Source: Pyxicephalus adspersus
Taxonomy: Eukaryota > Chordata > Amphibia > Anura > Pyxicephalidae
Direction: 5' to 3'
Assembly: GCF_032062135.1 (NCBI RefSeq)
Contig: NC_092861.1
Location: forward strand, 115,289,327 to 115,353,326
Length of the DNA: 64,000 bases
Positions 42,641 to 55,109 of the stretch are shown here, in pieces. The notes below the pieces were generated by a model. That model searched no databases. It was given only the letters and a program-made list of their open reading frames with translations, and was not told the DNA's origin. The position numbers and the translations under genes were made by a program. Within the stretch, counting starts at the first letter, position 1, and every line of letters starts with the position of its first letter.

Positions 42641-43044
42641 AAAAACAGCAGTGTCATATGAGCGTCTAAGGCAGGCATGGGCAAACTATTGCCCAATACG
42701 GTTGTTTCTCTGGCCCTTTGGGTGCTCCGCGGCTCTGGCCAGTGCCACCTAGAGCAGAGTCAGGAGAAGGACCCCGCTGGGGGGGCGCGCTGGCCAGAGC
42801 TGCAGAACATGTCCCCCATTGGTATTCTGGCTTGTGGAGGTGGGCAGGCTGTGTCCCTGCACACAACCCGCCTACTCTCCCATCACAGGCTCAGATCTGC
42901 AATGGGAGAGTGGGCGGGGTTATGCTATCATGATGTCACTCCATCAGGCCAGCCCCTTTCAAATTTTATATTGTGGTCCCTGACAGAAAAAGTTTGCCCA
43001 CCCCTGGTCTAGGGCCTAGACACTCATATGACACTGCTGTTTTT
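42641..43044. repeat. 30-bp-arm palindrome split by a hAT insertion
   Basis: Left arm 42641-42670 starts AAAAACAGCAGTGTCATATG. Right arm 43015-43044 ends CATATGACACTGCTGTTTTT. The arms are reverse complements with two mismatches. Removing the inserted element and one target duplication brings them together into one near-perfect palindrome. Confidence 0.9.
42672..43006. mobile_element. hAT-type MITE inserted in a palindrome
   Basis: 335 bp starting CAGGCATGGGCAAACT and ending AGTTTGCCCACCCCTG, 13 of 16 matching. It is flanked by GTCTAAGG (42664-42671) and GTCTAGGG (43007-43014), an 8-bp duplication with one change. It contains GCTCCGCGGCTCTGGCCAGT, similar to GGTCCGCGGCTCTGGTCAAT in the hAT MITE at 2893, so the two are related. 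Confidence 0.9.
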
Positions 43045-44875
43045 AGATGATAGATGCTTTAGATGATAGACTCTAGGCACTCTTGTTCTGTGGGCACACA
43101 GCTGAATATTTGTAGTTTAATGATCTTGAATGATCTAAATGCAATCTGATTTTTGATCCAATTAAACAATCGGATCTGAAGTGATTCAATTTAACTTCTG
43201 AATTCATATACAGTGATGTGTAATATGTTGCCTCTATTATAAATGTTCCTAAGAAACGTGGGAAAACCTTTTTATAGTCTGGAGAAATCAAACATGTTCG
43301 TTAAAAAAAAAAAAAAAAAAACATCAAGTCAAGTGGTGCGTATAAATGATCAGAATTTGAGTAACTGCTTAACAGAAAAAAACGATTGGAAGACCAAGAT
43401 ATTGTAGGTGTATATTGTACGAACAAGCAAAGCCTTTGAAAAGATTATCTCACATGGGTGTTTATTCACATTATCTATTTTTTTTTTCTTGAGGGGGCTG
43501 TAACCTGAACATGGAGGTGTAAGCACATGTTGTTGGACAGCTCCTGCCGCTTTCTCATTGAATTCACCCTGGGCACCCGAACACTCATGAAAAGCAACAG
43601 TGTACCTCAAGCTGTGAGTAAAAGACAAGAGATCCAGTGGTACATGCTTCCCTCTACGGTGACTCCACCGGGTGCAGGCCATGAGAATATGCTGTGTGAA
43701 ACCAAGTCCCCAAGACCAAGCTAGTGCTTTACGACTTCTACTGGTGGCATTCACAGAATGCCTTCTGTGATTAGATCCCAAAACTGTGGGGTAACTGGCC
43801 TCCAAACTCCTTTATGGGACCCTTAAACCATGGACCAATTCCAAATAAATATAAACATGGCCTGGAAGTTTCACAATTGGACAGGGATAGAGGTTTTCAT
43901 TACCAACAGCTGAAGTTCTTACAATTATAAATGGATGACTTTTTGAACAGGTCAAAAAGTGGTCTATTCATAAAGCAGTGAATCTGGCATTAGCTGAAAC
44001 ATATGGTGGAGAATCTTCCAAGTCTATTTTTTTAATACCAGTGACTGAATCTCTACCAGGTAATGTTTTGGTGAATGTCAATTTGGAGCCGACTCCCTGC
44101 ATGTTACAGTAGTACCTATCTTTAACCAACTTTTGAGAAATATTCCAGCCACCTGTACTGGATTTATTCCTGTGCTCTGCAGGTCCAGAAAGTCCCTGAG
44201 ATGTACTTTGTAGAGTATATTTTTAGAATATTAAAGAAACAGTTATGATAGCAGCTTGACAGAAAAGCTCAGTGGATCTCGATGGAGCTCAAGTTACTCC
44301 TTATCTACACGTATATTGCAAAACTTCTCAGATGAGCCACCTCAAATCATTGATTCCTGAAATAATGCCAGAAATAGGTTGCAGGCCCCTAGAGAAGTAG
44401 GGTTAGTGGAGTCTGCTAAATACATTTCATTTGATCAGTGCTGGAGACACAGAACACAGGTTTTACATGAAACTTTACTATACACATTGACTTCCCTCAT
44501 CCCAATCCCACTTCTACCCCATTCTTCCACATGTTGTCACCACCCCCAATTTATTTATTTCCCCAATTTCACCTAAATACATATATTTTTAGATGAAATG
44601 GACAACATTGCAAAAGTGTTAACGGTATGTGACTGTTGACCCTTCTAGTAAGATTGGACTATGCATTTAAAGTTGATGGTCAAGATTGGTATCATTATTT
44701 TCCTCCCACTGTTTGCCTCTTATTGTGTCATCATTGTTTGTTTTCATGTCCTTTGAGCATATATAACTTTATGACAATAGGAGTATTCCTTCATTTCCTG
44801 AGACCCCATACTTCTAGTGACAATAGATTATGTGCATGGACCTGAGAGGTTGGAATAACCACCTTAGACCTGGGG
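43045..44875 (-). other. Intron 1 stretch, unassigned with one GC-richer block
   Basis: An A-run lies at about 43302-43321. A GC-richer block, 43490-43830, has a 150-codon minus-strand frame without recognisable domain. GGTCTATTCATAAAGCAGTG at about 43960 resembles the MITE fragment at 51877. Nothing else is recognised. Confidence 0.4.
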
Positions 44876-44925
44876 TGTCAAACTCTGGCCCGGGGGCCAA
44901 ATCTGTCCCCCAATGGAATCAAAGG
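44876..44925. mobile_element. Solo hAT terminus
   Basis: CTGGGGTGTCAAACTCTGGC then CGGGGGCCAAATCTGTCCC match the terminal sequence of the 12735-13451 element (CAGTGGCGTCAAACGCTGGC in its inverted orientation). No second end was found nearby. Confidence 0.6.
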
Positions 44926-47900
44926 AAGTCTATACATTCTGACAAAGAATTATTTTGAACTACAGTGCAATGAAGGCTGTAAATCAGCAGGTTTGCATTG
45001 TCTTTTGAAAACAAGGCAGAGATGGTAAAGTGCATTAGGTTAATTAAACTTTGCACTGCTTACTTTTTTGCAAAAAAAAAAAAAAAAAAAAACTAAGAGG
45101 TGGTGGCAAAAAGTTGTGTCACCTAGCCGTAGAGTAAGAATTACAGACATAGCTGGAGGGATTAAAAAACTCTCTGGCAGCTAAAACTGTTTACAAATGT
45201 GCATTTCAACTGTGTATTTGGCCATTGTCCCAGTATTCAGTCTTAATGACATGACAGGGGCTCGGTTAAACACATGCAGAAGCTGCAGTTCTTGGTTGGT
45301 TTCTTCCATGCAATTCCTAAAAGCGGCTTCCTACAAAGTTTGGAAATCATTTATCAGCTTCAGGCATAGAAGCATTTAGCGAAGCATAACATGTGATTTT
45401 TTAATATTACCACAGAAGGAAACATCCTTTCAGTCTGCATAAGCACACCTGACTTGCAAGCAAATATCCTTGCTTCTTTTACTAGTTTTGCAAAAAAATA
45501 CATTTTACAAAAACATTTAAGAAAGAACTTTACTTAAAGAATACAGTAAAGGCAGTTCCTACAATTGGTCTGTTTTTTTTTTTTTTTAATCCTAGCAACC
45601 TTTAATAAATGGTATTACTAAAGCTGAAGTCACTTGATCTTTTATTTACAATAGGAGTTCTTCATAGGCAGGTAATGACATGGGCATCCGAAGGTGGACA
45701 CCTCCAATTGACTAACGAGTTGCAGAACTTCCCAGAAGAGGATACATCAGCAAGGACATTTATGCATGGGGATAGTAGAGTGCACCTACAGCACTGGATC
45801 CGCATTCCCTTGACGCCTAAAACATTACAATGCACTGCCCAACATAAGAAAAAGCACAAAATCTATGTATTTGTTTGCATGACCCTAAAACTAAATTAAA
45901 CAGAAAACTATCAAAGGATTCCATAAACATGCCAGTTAACTGTATGACCAATAGAAATGTTTCAACCAAAACAAAGGTTCATTTATTCTTCCACCAATAT
46001 TGATCATTTTTGGTAAAAATTCAGAATTAAATTTGAACAGGAAAACCGACCCGTGTATAGTCAGCTTTATTCAAGATTTTGCTGGCTTTTATAATACAAA
46101 GATGCTCAGCTAGTCTCCTGGCAACTAGATGATTCTTATTCATTGTCTGGCAGCGGTTTACACACACACATACATTTTTGAGCTATGCTACCCACAACTG
46201 AGCACTTGCCCTGGTATATTCACCATCAATGCTTTCTCAGACATAGAAAAATTAAATAGTTATATACATGTTTTAAAATTTTTCAGATGCACAGACAACA
46301 AATAATTTCAAGGTCAAATGGAGGAAACACAAAATTAGGAGGAGCATGTATTGGAATTGGAAAACAATCATTCTTCGTGAATGTCCTTGTTCAATAAAAG
46401 TGATTTTGGCAGTAAAAGAACAAGTATGTTAACTTCTAGTGAAGACGGCAATGCACTACCCAAAAGCCTCTCTGACAATATCATTAACCTGCTCCTAAAC
46501 GTCCTTGTCTACCATTTGTGCTCCCCCAAGGTTACACATGGGCTTTAGTCGGTGACCATTTCAGCACCAATAACAAAGGAACGATCCACTGCTTCAAGTA
46601 TATGATATCGATAACATTAATGTGCATGTATGTACACAGGAAGTAAAAGCCACATGAAAGGGCTGCAAATTCACCCCCAATAAGCTTTAACCCGCACGTG
46701 ACTTTTTCTCTGGCAAAAAAACGTCAACAACCAAAAAAACCCAGGCGCATTGCCTTTGTGCATTGGTCTGCCATATTAAAGTAAATGGCAAAGGAACACA
46801 GCACTATATGTTACAACAATAACAAAGAGTCCAGCCTTGGGGTGTACATATTGTATACTTTACACCACTGCCAACTATAATAACACCCTTCTACATGGAA
46901 CTGGTTAACAAGCTTTATTGTATGTTTTTCTGCCAACCATCTTTGTGTGTGTGGCTATGATGATTCTGCCATCTTTCCAGATATGGTGTCCAACATTTTG
47001 AATTCCAGATTTCTGGTATACCATTTTGGGGTTAATATCTCTTAAGTTGTTTCCAGCACATAATATAATATTTTCAAACAAATGCCTGTATTGCATTTCT
47101 AAACCTTTCACTAATCATTTTCCAGTTTTCTTCCAAAGCATGTATCACACAAGCAAGGCAGCACTTATATAGAATGTACTAACGCTACAGGGATAATGTA
47201 AATATAATTCTATAAACTAGAACTTCCATGACATTCTATGAAAAGTATGCATTCTATTAAGACTTGATTCATAGCATAAATGCATACTGACAAGCATTAC
47301 TGTTTTCTGAATTCAACTTTACAACACTTCATATGCTGGGAGAAACCAAATTCCCACTTCATTTAGGTATCCTGTCTCTCTTACTCCCTAAATCTGGTTT
47401 CTACAACCTTTATCCAAGAACATAAACCTGTCTTGTATTTTACACTCTAAATGCCTGCCTGGAACAACGGTCGAACACAGGCCAACAATGTCTAGTTTAC
47501 TGATCGTGAAAATGTCTGCAGAAAATGTCCGTGCCATAACTTCGAATTTAAAGGAGGGCTGCATGTAAAAAAGTGACAACATAGTAGGATCAATGCCACT
47601 AGAATACACTCCATTTGTTTTCTGCTCCCTCTTAGACTAACCAGACCCCTTCTCAAACAGGCACACTATTTCTAGTAAGCACACAATTGGGGACTATACT
47701 TGAGTAGTTCCCTATTTTGTTATTTTAGTTGCTAAAATCCCCCAGGAGTTTAGCCTGTACAACTGGTCTTCATTGATATTATTTAAACTTGTTTCAAGTC
47801 CTAAACTAGAATATATCCCACATAAACACATACCTTCCTAATGCATGCAATATCAGGCATTTACAGCTTACGGGTAGCAAAAGGCTACTTTTACATTCCA

Positions 47901-49661
47901 AATTTGACCTTAGCTAGCTAATTACAATATCCATCCAAATCACCATGAGACTGAATGGTGATCTTCCATCATAATGCAATGTTTATATTTTCGGGTTTTC
48001 CTTAAAAGATATTGCTTATGTGAAAATGTCAGAGACACATATATCGTACAGCCTGATACGACTGCGATGGTTTCAACTCAACCTACACTTATGTAAATTG
48101 CAAGTATTATTAGTGTGCCATATCACCTCCATCCCTAGAAGTGCTCTGTGATTAAATGCAAAACTATCAGTGGAGGTAAACCATCTGGATGGTAGATCTG
48201 GTCAGCTAAGCAACATTTCTGCATAAAGAAAGTTGGTAGGAATGCACCTAAACTTCAATACATGCGTTTAGCTTAATTACAAGTTTTATTACCTATAAAT
48301 ATATATATAAAGCCCATCTGAATGTTTGAACATAGCTTGTGTTACATTCGTCTTTTTGCAAGGTACTCTTTAAAATGCCTAACCTTACTTGATTCACGAG
48401 TGAAAAAAAAGATGCGACAGTTGCTTGGAAACACAATCTCTTTCACCTAGACTCTTCATTAATGAAGACACAACATTAAGTCCAATGGGACCAGGACCAG
48501 TGAATAATTGTGTTTTTGTTACAGCACCCATTCACTAGTAGAATGATTACCGATATGGCTGCTATATATTTCCATATGATATGAATTGTGAATGAATTGA
48601 TACCAAGCTCTACAGTATAGAAGGAATGACAAATTATTAATGTGCAGTGGCCACCACTTATGTCCGATTGCCTGTTCAGTACTGGGGCTCAAACTCTCTG
48701 TAATATGCAAGTTCCAGCATAGGTAAGCATAGAGTCATGTACAATTACAGTGATTGTGCACACATTAGAAATGTACAGGGAGGTACTTTATGTGAAGTTG
48801 ATCAAAAGGATTAAGTCATAGGATACAAATTTAAAGAGCGATACTTGGCACACATTTCCAAGTGACTACTATTTGAAGGCTGGGCATCAAGTCAAATGGC
48901 TCAGTAAACTCTCACGTGAGCAAAATTTTCACTTTACTCTGTGTTCTGTACATCAAAACCAACACAGGTCCGAGTTTTCAAGCCCTCTGTCTTACATTAT
49001 TCCCCCTCTGGGCCTGTGTAAAGCAACCTATTAGTCACTTCTATATCCAGTGCTGTGTATATTAAAGGATATCTAATGTTTAAAACAAAAAATGTTATAT
49101 AATGCAGCTTCCAGTCCCTAGATTAAATGGCTGTTCATCTGGACAGAATTGAAAAGTCTTTGTTACTTCCTACAAAGCTCTAAAGAAAGTACCTTATCTG
49201 TATTATGTAAACCACTAGCGTCATCAATCCTTCATTTAAAGGTGATGAACAAAAGGTAGGCTTATTACTAGCCTAGACTGTGTGACAATTATGACTGCCG
49301 TCACATCCGCAATGGGAAAACAGACATGAAGAGACAGGATGTGTTATGTGCAGGACTGCAAGGTGCAAAGTGAAAGAAAATGAATGCAAGCACCACATCT
49401 ACGGGCAGATACGCTTTAAACAGTCCCACACAGGATGAAAGCCAGATAGTCATGCACAACACGACCAAAGAACAAGCTATCTTATGAAAAATCATTTTTC
49501 AAATATACCTGTTTGAATTGGGTAATGTGCATGCTTACAAAAAGTGAAAAGTCTAACCTGGCCAATCATTTTATCTTTAAAAAAACTGGGAAGGGTGTAC
49601 AGCTGCAATACCATTGCCAAACTAAGTGAATGTTCTCTAGTTTCATCTGGAACCTAACACT
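44926..49661 (-). other. Intron 1 stretch, no element recognised
   Basis: 4.7 kb of AT-rich sequence with homopolymer runs (about 45072-45091 A, about 45570-45587 T). No gene or named repeat recognised. Confidence 0.4.
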
Positions 49662-51679
49662 GCTCTCCGCTGTCTCCCGTTGCGGAAACTAGCAGTAGTC
49701 GACCCATCATGTTGGGGTTGCACCGGCCTTGATATCTTGTTTCAATAACAGAAATGTCCTGGTGGAACCTCTCCTCCTGTTTATCACTCACATCACCCAA
49801 ATTGTGAGGGAAGAAGTCCAGATGGGAATGTAAGAAATGAGTTTTAAGTGACGTTCGGCAGCCAAGTTGATGGTATGCCGTTAGCATGTTGTTCACAAGT
49901 CCAGCATGGTTTTCATGCTCGCCGTTTGCCCAGAAAGTTTTGTGCAACTAGCACAAATGAATCCCAGGCAGCAAGTTCAAGTGGGTTGAGTCTGTCTCTG
50001 AATGTGGCATCATGCATCAAATTGCAGATTTGGGGTCAAACAAAAATGCCTGCTTTCAGTTAAGCATCTGTTATAACTTTTCCAAACTTGTCCTTCAGAT
50101 ACTGAAAACCCATACCATCAAAATCCATTGCAAAAACAAAGTTTTTCATTAATCCAAGTTTAATATAAAGTGGCAGAAAGTGAACTTTCTGTGGATGATT
50201 GAATGATTTATGCTTCACATTGTACTAGCCAACAGTGTGTTCAGGTCTGGGTGGCCATTCTTTCACTTTGTAATGGTTACCGTCATCACAATTGTTCCAC
50301 AGGCACAGAAAGCACATATATTTAGTATATCCCAATTGCAGGCCAAGAAGGAGTGCCACCACCTTGAGGTCACCATAAACGTTCTACTTGTGTTCTGAAT
50401 AGTAAATCAATTTCAAAAGGACCTCCATGGATTCGTATGTCTCTTTCATTCCCTCGGCATGAGCAAGAGGAACAAAAGGTTTTTTGTTATCTTTATGCAG
50501 CAATACAGCTTTATAAACTTGCTTTGCTCGAGTCTATGAACAATCTCCACAGCTCTGGTATGTATTCGCATCCTAACTCCATCATGAGACCACTCACGTC
50601 AGTACAGAAGCAAATGTTGTTTTCCAGCTTGTAATAACCTGCAAACTTTGTGTGACGATCACTAAAGTATGAAGTTGTCGTTCCTTTTTGTAGCAAATTC
50701 CCCTCCTTTAATCTGGAGGCTAACAGTTCAGACTTCGCTTTTGACAAAGACAGGTCCCTTACTAAATCATCTAAATCTGATTGGATTATAAAATGTGGCT
50801 TACCGTTTTCAAATTGGGGTTCATAAAATTTATTAACATCGACATCATCCTCCTGTTCCTCATCCAACATGTCACTATGAGTAACAACAGATGTAGGAGA
50901 ACTGGCACTGGATTCTCTGCATCATGTGGCACTGGTTTCAGCGCAGATTCACAATCAGGATAGACGATAGTTGACTTAGTCTTCTTCAAAAACCCAGCAA
51001 TTTTACTCACACAGAAGTAGCAGTCCGAGTGATGGTCTTTTGGCTCAAACCATAGGCACAGCAAAAGGATTTTTTTTTCCTTTTCCTATTCAACCATTGT
51101 GTTAGGCCAACGTAACACACCTGACAGCAGATATGAGGTGCCCAGCTTTTATCCCGATCTCCAATTTCACATCCAAAGTAATACTTGTAAGAAAATCTCA
51201 CCCTCTTGGTTAGGTTCTTGCATAAAAATTGTCTGGTTTATTAACACAGCTGCACCTACTCATCCTTAGCTGAAAACAGACTCACTATGGCCTAGCTGTA
51301 CTATCCAATAAGATGGTTTTGCACTAGAGACAAGCCCTTGGTCCATCTCGCCTTATATTCATATATATTATTATATACCTATTTCTGATGTCAGCTCAAT
51401 GACTTGCCCAGACATGCCGAGCCGCTGCTGGAACATGCATGCCACCAGGGGGCGTGATTCAGCTGAGGCGGCAGCAGGCATAGTGGTAGCTGCAACTGTT
51501 GTAATGTTCCCATGTAAAAATACATTACCCAATCACCAACCATTTAAACAGCAATTGCGCGCCTACAACCTAAAATCTGTACGTGATAGGGAAATTCTGA
51601 GTTCAGATTTGGAATCGGCACACTCAATATCATGTAAATCACGTGTTATTCCCAGTAGCAAAATTGTTGTTGTGCAGTA
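49662..51679 (-). mobile_element. Transposase-like element, copy B (more complete)
   Basis: 2018 bp sharing both end points with copy A (low-coordinate end GCTCTCCGCTGTCTCCCG, high-coordinate end TTGTTGTTGTGCAGTA). Minus-strand pieces in order: HICCQVCYVGLTQWLN, EPKDHHSDCYFCVSKI, PHFIIQSDLDDLVRDLSL, ASRLKEGNLLQKGTT, WRLFIDSSKASL, VYGDLKVVALLLGLQLGYTK, FLHSHLDFFPHNLGDVSD and EERFHQDI. The three acidic positions (IDSSK, GDLKV, EERFHQD) are all visible here. Frameshifts and stops disable it. It lacks the CYIC segment present in copy A. About 440 bp of noncoding sequence lies upstream of the coding part. Same orientation as TULP4. Confidence 0.8.
49680..51230 (-). pseudogene. Transposase-like protein remnant in copy B
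   Basis: Interrupted coding region. Open pieces at 51230-50786, 50870-50511 and 49947-49680 lie in different frames. Cys-rich N-terminal part, then a putative DDE-like catalytic part. It is the better template for reconstructing the family because it keeps the segment deleted in copy A. No function is expected from this copy. Confidence 0.7.
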
Positions 51680-51876
51680 ATTAATCAAGGTAAATGTTTG
51701 AGGATATATAAAAGTAGATCACCCAAAATGTTACAGATTTTTTTATTTATTACATTCTATTTCAGAGACACAAATGGTGTGCCATTTTACTGCATGCTCT
51801 GCAAGCCGATACCTTGATTTTTGTGTTGTATGCATTTAGGGTTCCAATATCGGTCATTTGGCACATGCACCCTATG

Positions 51877-51987
51877 GGCCCTATTCATAAAACAAAGAAT
51901 CTGACATTCCCTTATGGGGATTAATTACTGCAATTGAAACACATGGACCAGGAAGATTCCCACGAGGGAATGTCTGAGCCCCACAAG
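51877..51987. mobile_element. MITE fragment, GGGCCCTATTCATAAA end
   Basis: Begins GGGCCCTATTCATAAAAC, then AATCTGACATTCCC and AAACACATGGACCAGGAAGA. Similar words occur near 43960. One end is visible; the far end is interrupted by or lost at the hAT insertion starting 51988. Confidence 0.5.
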
Positions 51988-52102
51988 CAGTGTTCTCCCC
52001 AGCCGGGTGCACCAGAGTTGGGTCAAAAAAAAAGGGGCTGCTACCCACCTACAATTTCTTCCCACCCGGCTTTAAAAAAAAAAAAATCTGTGTTGAACAC
52101 TG
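51988..52102. mobile_element. Short hAT-like MITE
   Basis: 115 bp with ends CAGTGTTC and GAACACTG. The flanks CCCACAAG and CCTACATG agree at 6 of 8 positions. It contains AGCCGGGTGC and CACCCGGCTT facing each other. Likely deleted internally. Confidence 0.65.
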
Positions 52103-53143
52103 CCTACATGTGTTATATTACAGCCCACTGGCTTAGCATACTTTCACTATGAAAGAATCCTGCAGTCAGCTTGTACTGATGCAGTCCATGTTTTTTTTCG
52201 AAAGCTTTCCTGGGGCGCTGTTGCTAGCTGCAACTTGTATGCGCTGGATGCTTTCAAGAATTTAGATGTTATATGTTGAAACCTTCTTTACCCTTGGTTT
52301 ATTAAGTGATCTTTTGCATACCAGGTGAATCAATTACACTAAATTTTTAGTAGTTGACTACATTTATGCTAGTTTTTCTCTTAATATATTTTCTATGCGT
52401 CCTGTACGGTTTTCATACTTTCTGTATATTTTCGGTGTATGAAAGTTCCACATCCATTCACATGTCAAAAACTGGTCTAAGTGCCAAGTGAGGAAATTAA
52501 GACACAAGAACTTCTATACTGGGAGCCTCATGATTTACCATCATTACTGCAAATCATAGACACAGCAGTATTATCCATGTTACATACACACACTCCCTCT
52601 TTGATGTGAAACCACTCGCTTCTTTCCATCAAGTACCTTCACATATCATGTCATATGGTGTCTCTCTGTGTGAAATGAATATAATGAATATATGCATCAT
52701 ATAATTCCAACATACACTTACTTCTTAGAAGTCCCAGGGTTCATTAAAGGACATACAGAAAGACAGCATCATGAAGAGCAATGAGCTATCAAAACAAGAA
52801 CAGGATAAAGCTCCAATCAGATCTGGGTTATAAATATTGACTAATTATGATTCCCAGAGAACCAATAAGTGGGATTATTTAAAAACAGCATTTGGCATAG
52901 TTGATGAAAATTTCAGAGAATGCCATTTAGCAAACCTTGGTAATCGGGTAAGTAAATAATAGTAATCAGGGTAAGTAACAAAAAGTAAAGAAAATAAAGG
53001 AAAAAATATATATACTGGGCATAAAAACAATAAAGAAATGCAAAACTCAACCACTAAGACGAAAAAAATGTTTAATGGCGTAATAAAATGTCAGGCTTGG
53101 TCTTTTTGGAAAAAATTAATTGCTGCAAAAATCCATATAAAAC
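52103..53143 (-). other. Intron 1 stretch, nothing recognised
   Basis: AT-rich. It ends with the 17-bp target sequence AAAAATCCATATAAAAC (53127-53143) of the L1 insertion. Confidence 0.5.
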
Positions 53144-53872
53144 TGGGAACATTTAGTCAGTAGTTTTGAAATTCCTCATACGGAACATTTCCGCTATAGA
53201 CAACTGTCCTCATATATTAACACAGTAATTAAAGCTTCCCCGAGACCCATGCGCTCCTCTGTATTCGAAAGCACGTGCCCCTCTTTGGCTTCAACCAAGG
53301 GGCAAATCTCAGTGATTTACTCAGCCTTAGTAGCCCCTACTGATAAATTGCAATACATGTGGGATTGGGAATCTGAATTGGGTGTGACCTGGGATTTGGA
53401 AGAATGGTGGGATAGGATGGATTCCCTCTCTAGGATCTCCCTGAATTCTGCAATAATAGAAGCCAATTATAAGGTAGCTCTTAGGTGGTATCTCACTCCA
53501 GACAGACTAGCGAAGATGTTCCCTTCAACTTCCCCTTTTTGTTTTCGGGGCTGTGACACTAGAGGTTCAATGCTACACATTTGGTGGTCATGCCCTATAG
53601 CCAGGAGATATTGGGATGAGGTATTTGATCTGATATCTAACATCTTCCATCAAACGATCGGTTGCACGGCTGAAGCAGCTCTGTTTGGCAGGCTTGATAT
53701 GTCCCTCCCTGGCCCCTCAAAAAAGTTGAATGGATTGCTATTACTGGCGGGTAGAATCTCTCTGGCCAAGGCGTGGAAGTCTCCCTCGATATCCTTAGAC
53801 CCCATACACACTAAATTGAACTGGATTATGGTCAATGACAGATTGACTCAAACTCAAGAACTCATTAGATAA
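53144..53872 (+). pseudogene. LINE ORF2 C-terminal fragment (L1/Tx1 type)
   Basis: Open from the very first base of the insertion (TGG GAA CAT) to the stop at 53870: 242 codons without interruption. It contains EHFRYRQLSSYI, TSTKGQ-like STKGQISVIYSALV, YKVALRWYLTPDRLAKMFP and the zinc knuckle CFRGCDTRGSMLHIWWSC (C-x3-C-x7-H-x4-C), followed by YWDEVFDLI. These are hallmarks of the region after the reverse transcriptase in L1-like elements. The endonuclease and reverse transcriptase are absent, so it is inactive. The lack of stops suggests a fairly recent insertion. Confidence 0.88.
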
Positions 53873-54357
53873 ATTCGAAGATATATGGGAGCCTTGGATT
53901 GTTTTTAACAATAAGTAATGTATAGTTTCGGCTATCCTTGTGGGATATTATATGCCAACGTTACTGATCGGACCAACTTCCTCTTCCCTCCCCTCCCCTC
54001 CCCTTCCAGTAGTTTACTTGTTCTATGTTTGTCCTTGTCTTTGTTTCAATATGGGGACGCAGGCTTGGGTTACTCTACTACTTAAAATCTTGCTGTGTAC
54101 AGCTTTACATTTACCAATAGCTTCAGATGATATATCATGTTCTCTTATTTTTTGATCTCAATATGTTTTCCTTGCTAGATATAACTAGACTACAGAAATT
54201 CTGTTGTCCAGGCATCTTCTGATGTGCTCTTCTATGTTAATCTGCGTACACTCATATTTTCTCGTCCTCCGTTTATATATTTCTGTCGATTTCTTGTAAT
54301 TTATGTTGACCTAACTGTATATTTACTTGTAAAATTCAATAAAAATATTGAAAGATA
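53144..54357 (+). mobile_element. 5'-truncated L1/Tx1-type LINE insertion with target-site duplication
   Basis: A 1.2-kb insertion, antisense to TULP4. The 17-bp sequence AAAAATCCATATAAAAC occurs at 53127-53143 and again immediately after the element (to 54374). It contains the C-terminal part of ORF2, a 3' UTR of about 480 bp and a terminal AATAAAAATATTGAAAGATA with an A-rich end. Truncated at the 5' side, as is usual for target-primed reverse transcription. Confidence 0.93.
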
Positions 54358-54569
54358 AAAAATCCATATAAAACACCATTTAACGTTTTAAAATAGAAAA
54401 AGGTGTTCCAAAACTGCTTTAAGCCGAATGGAAAATACTATACACAAGAAAAGCCAATTTTGCTCTGCACCCATTGTGAATCTGGGTGGTGTTATCATGA
54501 TGTGGGAATGTTTTACAAGGAACTATAAATCAGGACTGTACAAAAGATGAATGCACTGGTAGAGATAAT

Positions 54570-54570
<1 letters not shown>

Positions 54571-54606
<36 letters not shown>

Positions 54607-54608
54607 TT
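54571..54608. repeat. (TAA)n microsatellite
   Basis: A run of TAA units, with ATTAATAATAAT at its left edge. Confidence 0.95.
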
Positions 54609-55109
54609 AGAGAAGACAAACCTGGAGAAAAATCCCTTACTACCAAAAGACCTGAACTCAGGGCAAAGGTAATCTTCTAGCAGGAGAAAGACCCTAACCA
54701 TACAGCCACACTCCAGTGTTTAAACCGGAGACCGTTGGTCTTAAAAGGACTCAATAAAACCTTAGACCATGAAATATGTTAAATAGCCTTGAAAAAGACT
54801 CACTACATACCCCATTCAAGTGAAAAGAGCTAGAGCAAAATTGCAAAGTACAGTGCACAAACAAATTAGGAGCTAGGAATAAAACTAACCTTTCCCTCAC
54901 GTCTTAATTTCCCTCACCCCACAGGAACATCGCCTTTGTGACCGCTTTGAATCTGCATTCTTCTTTACTCTCCACATCTAGAACATCTCTAGGTCTTTTC
55001 ACTATTTCAGTTGTAGAACATCTCCAAAGCACACACATTCCGTTCCCAAGAGACCACCAAACCTCAGCCTCAGCTACTGCAATATTCTCCTATTAAGATA
55101 TTTCACAAA
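54609..55109 (-). other. Intron 1 stretch, possibly decayed LINE
   Basis: May include upstream, more decayed parts of the LINE fragment that becomes recognisable at 55110. Nothing certain. Confidence 0.35.
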
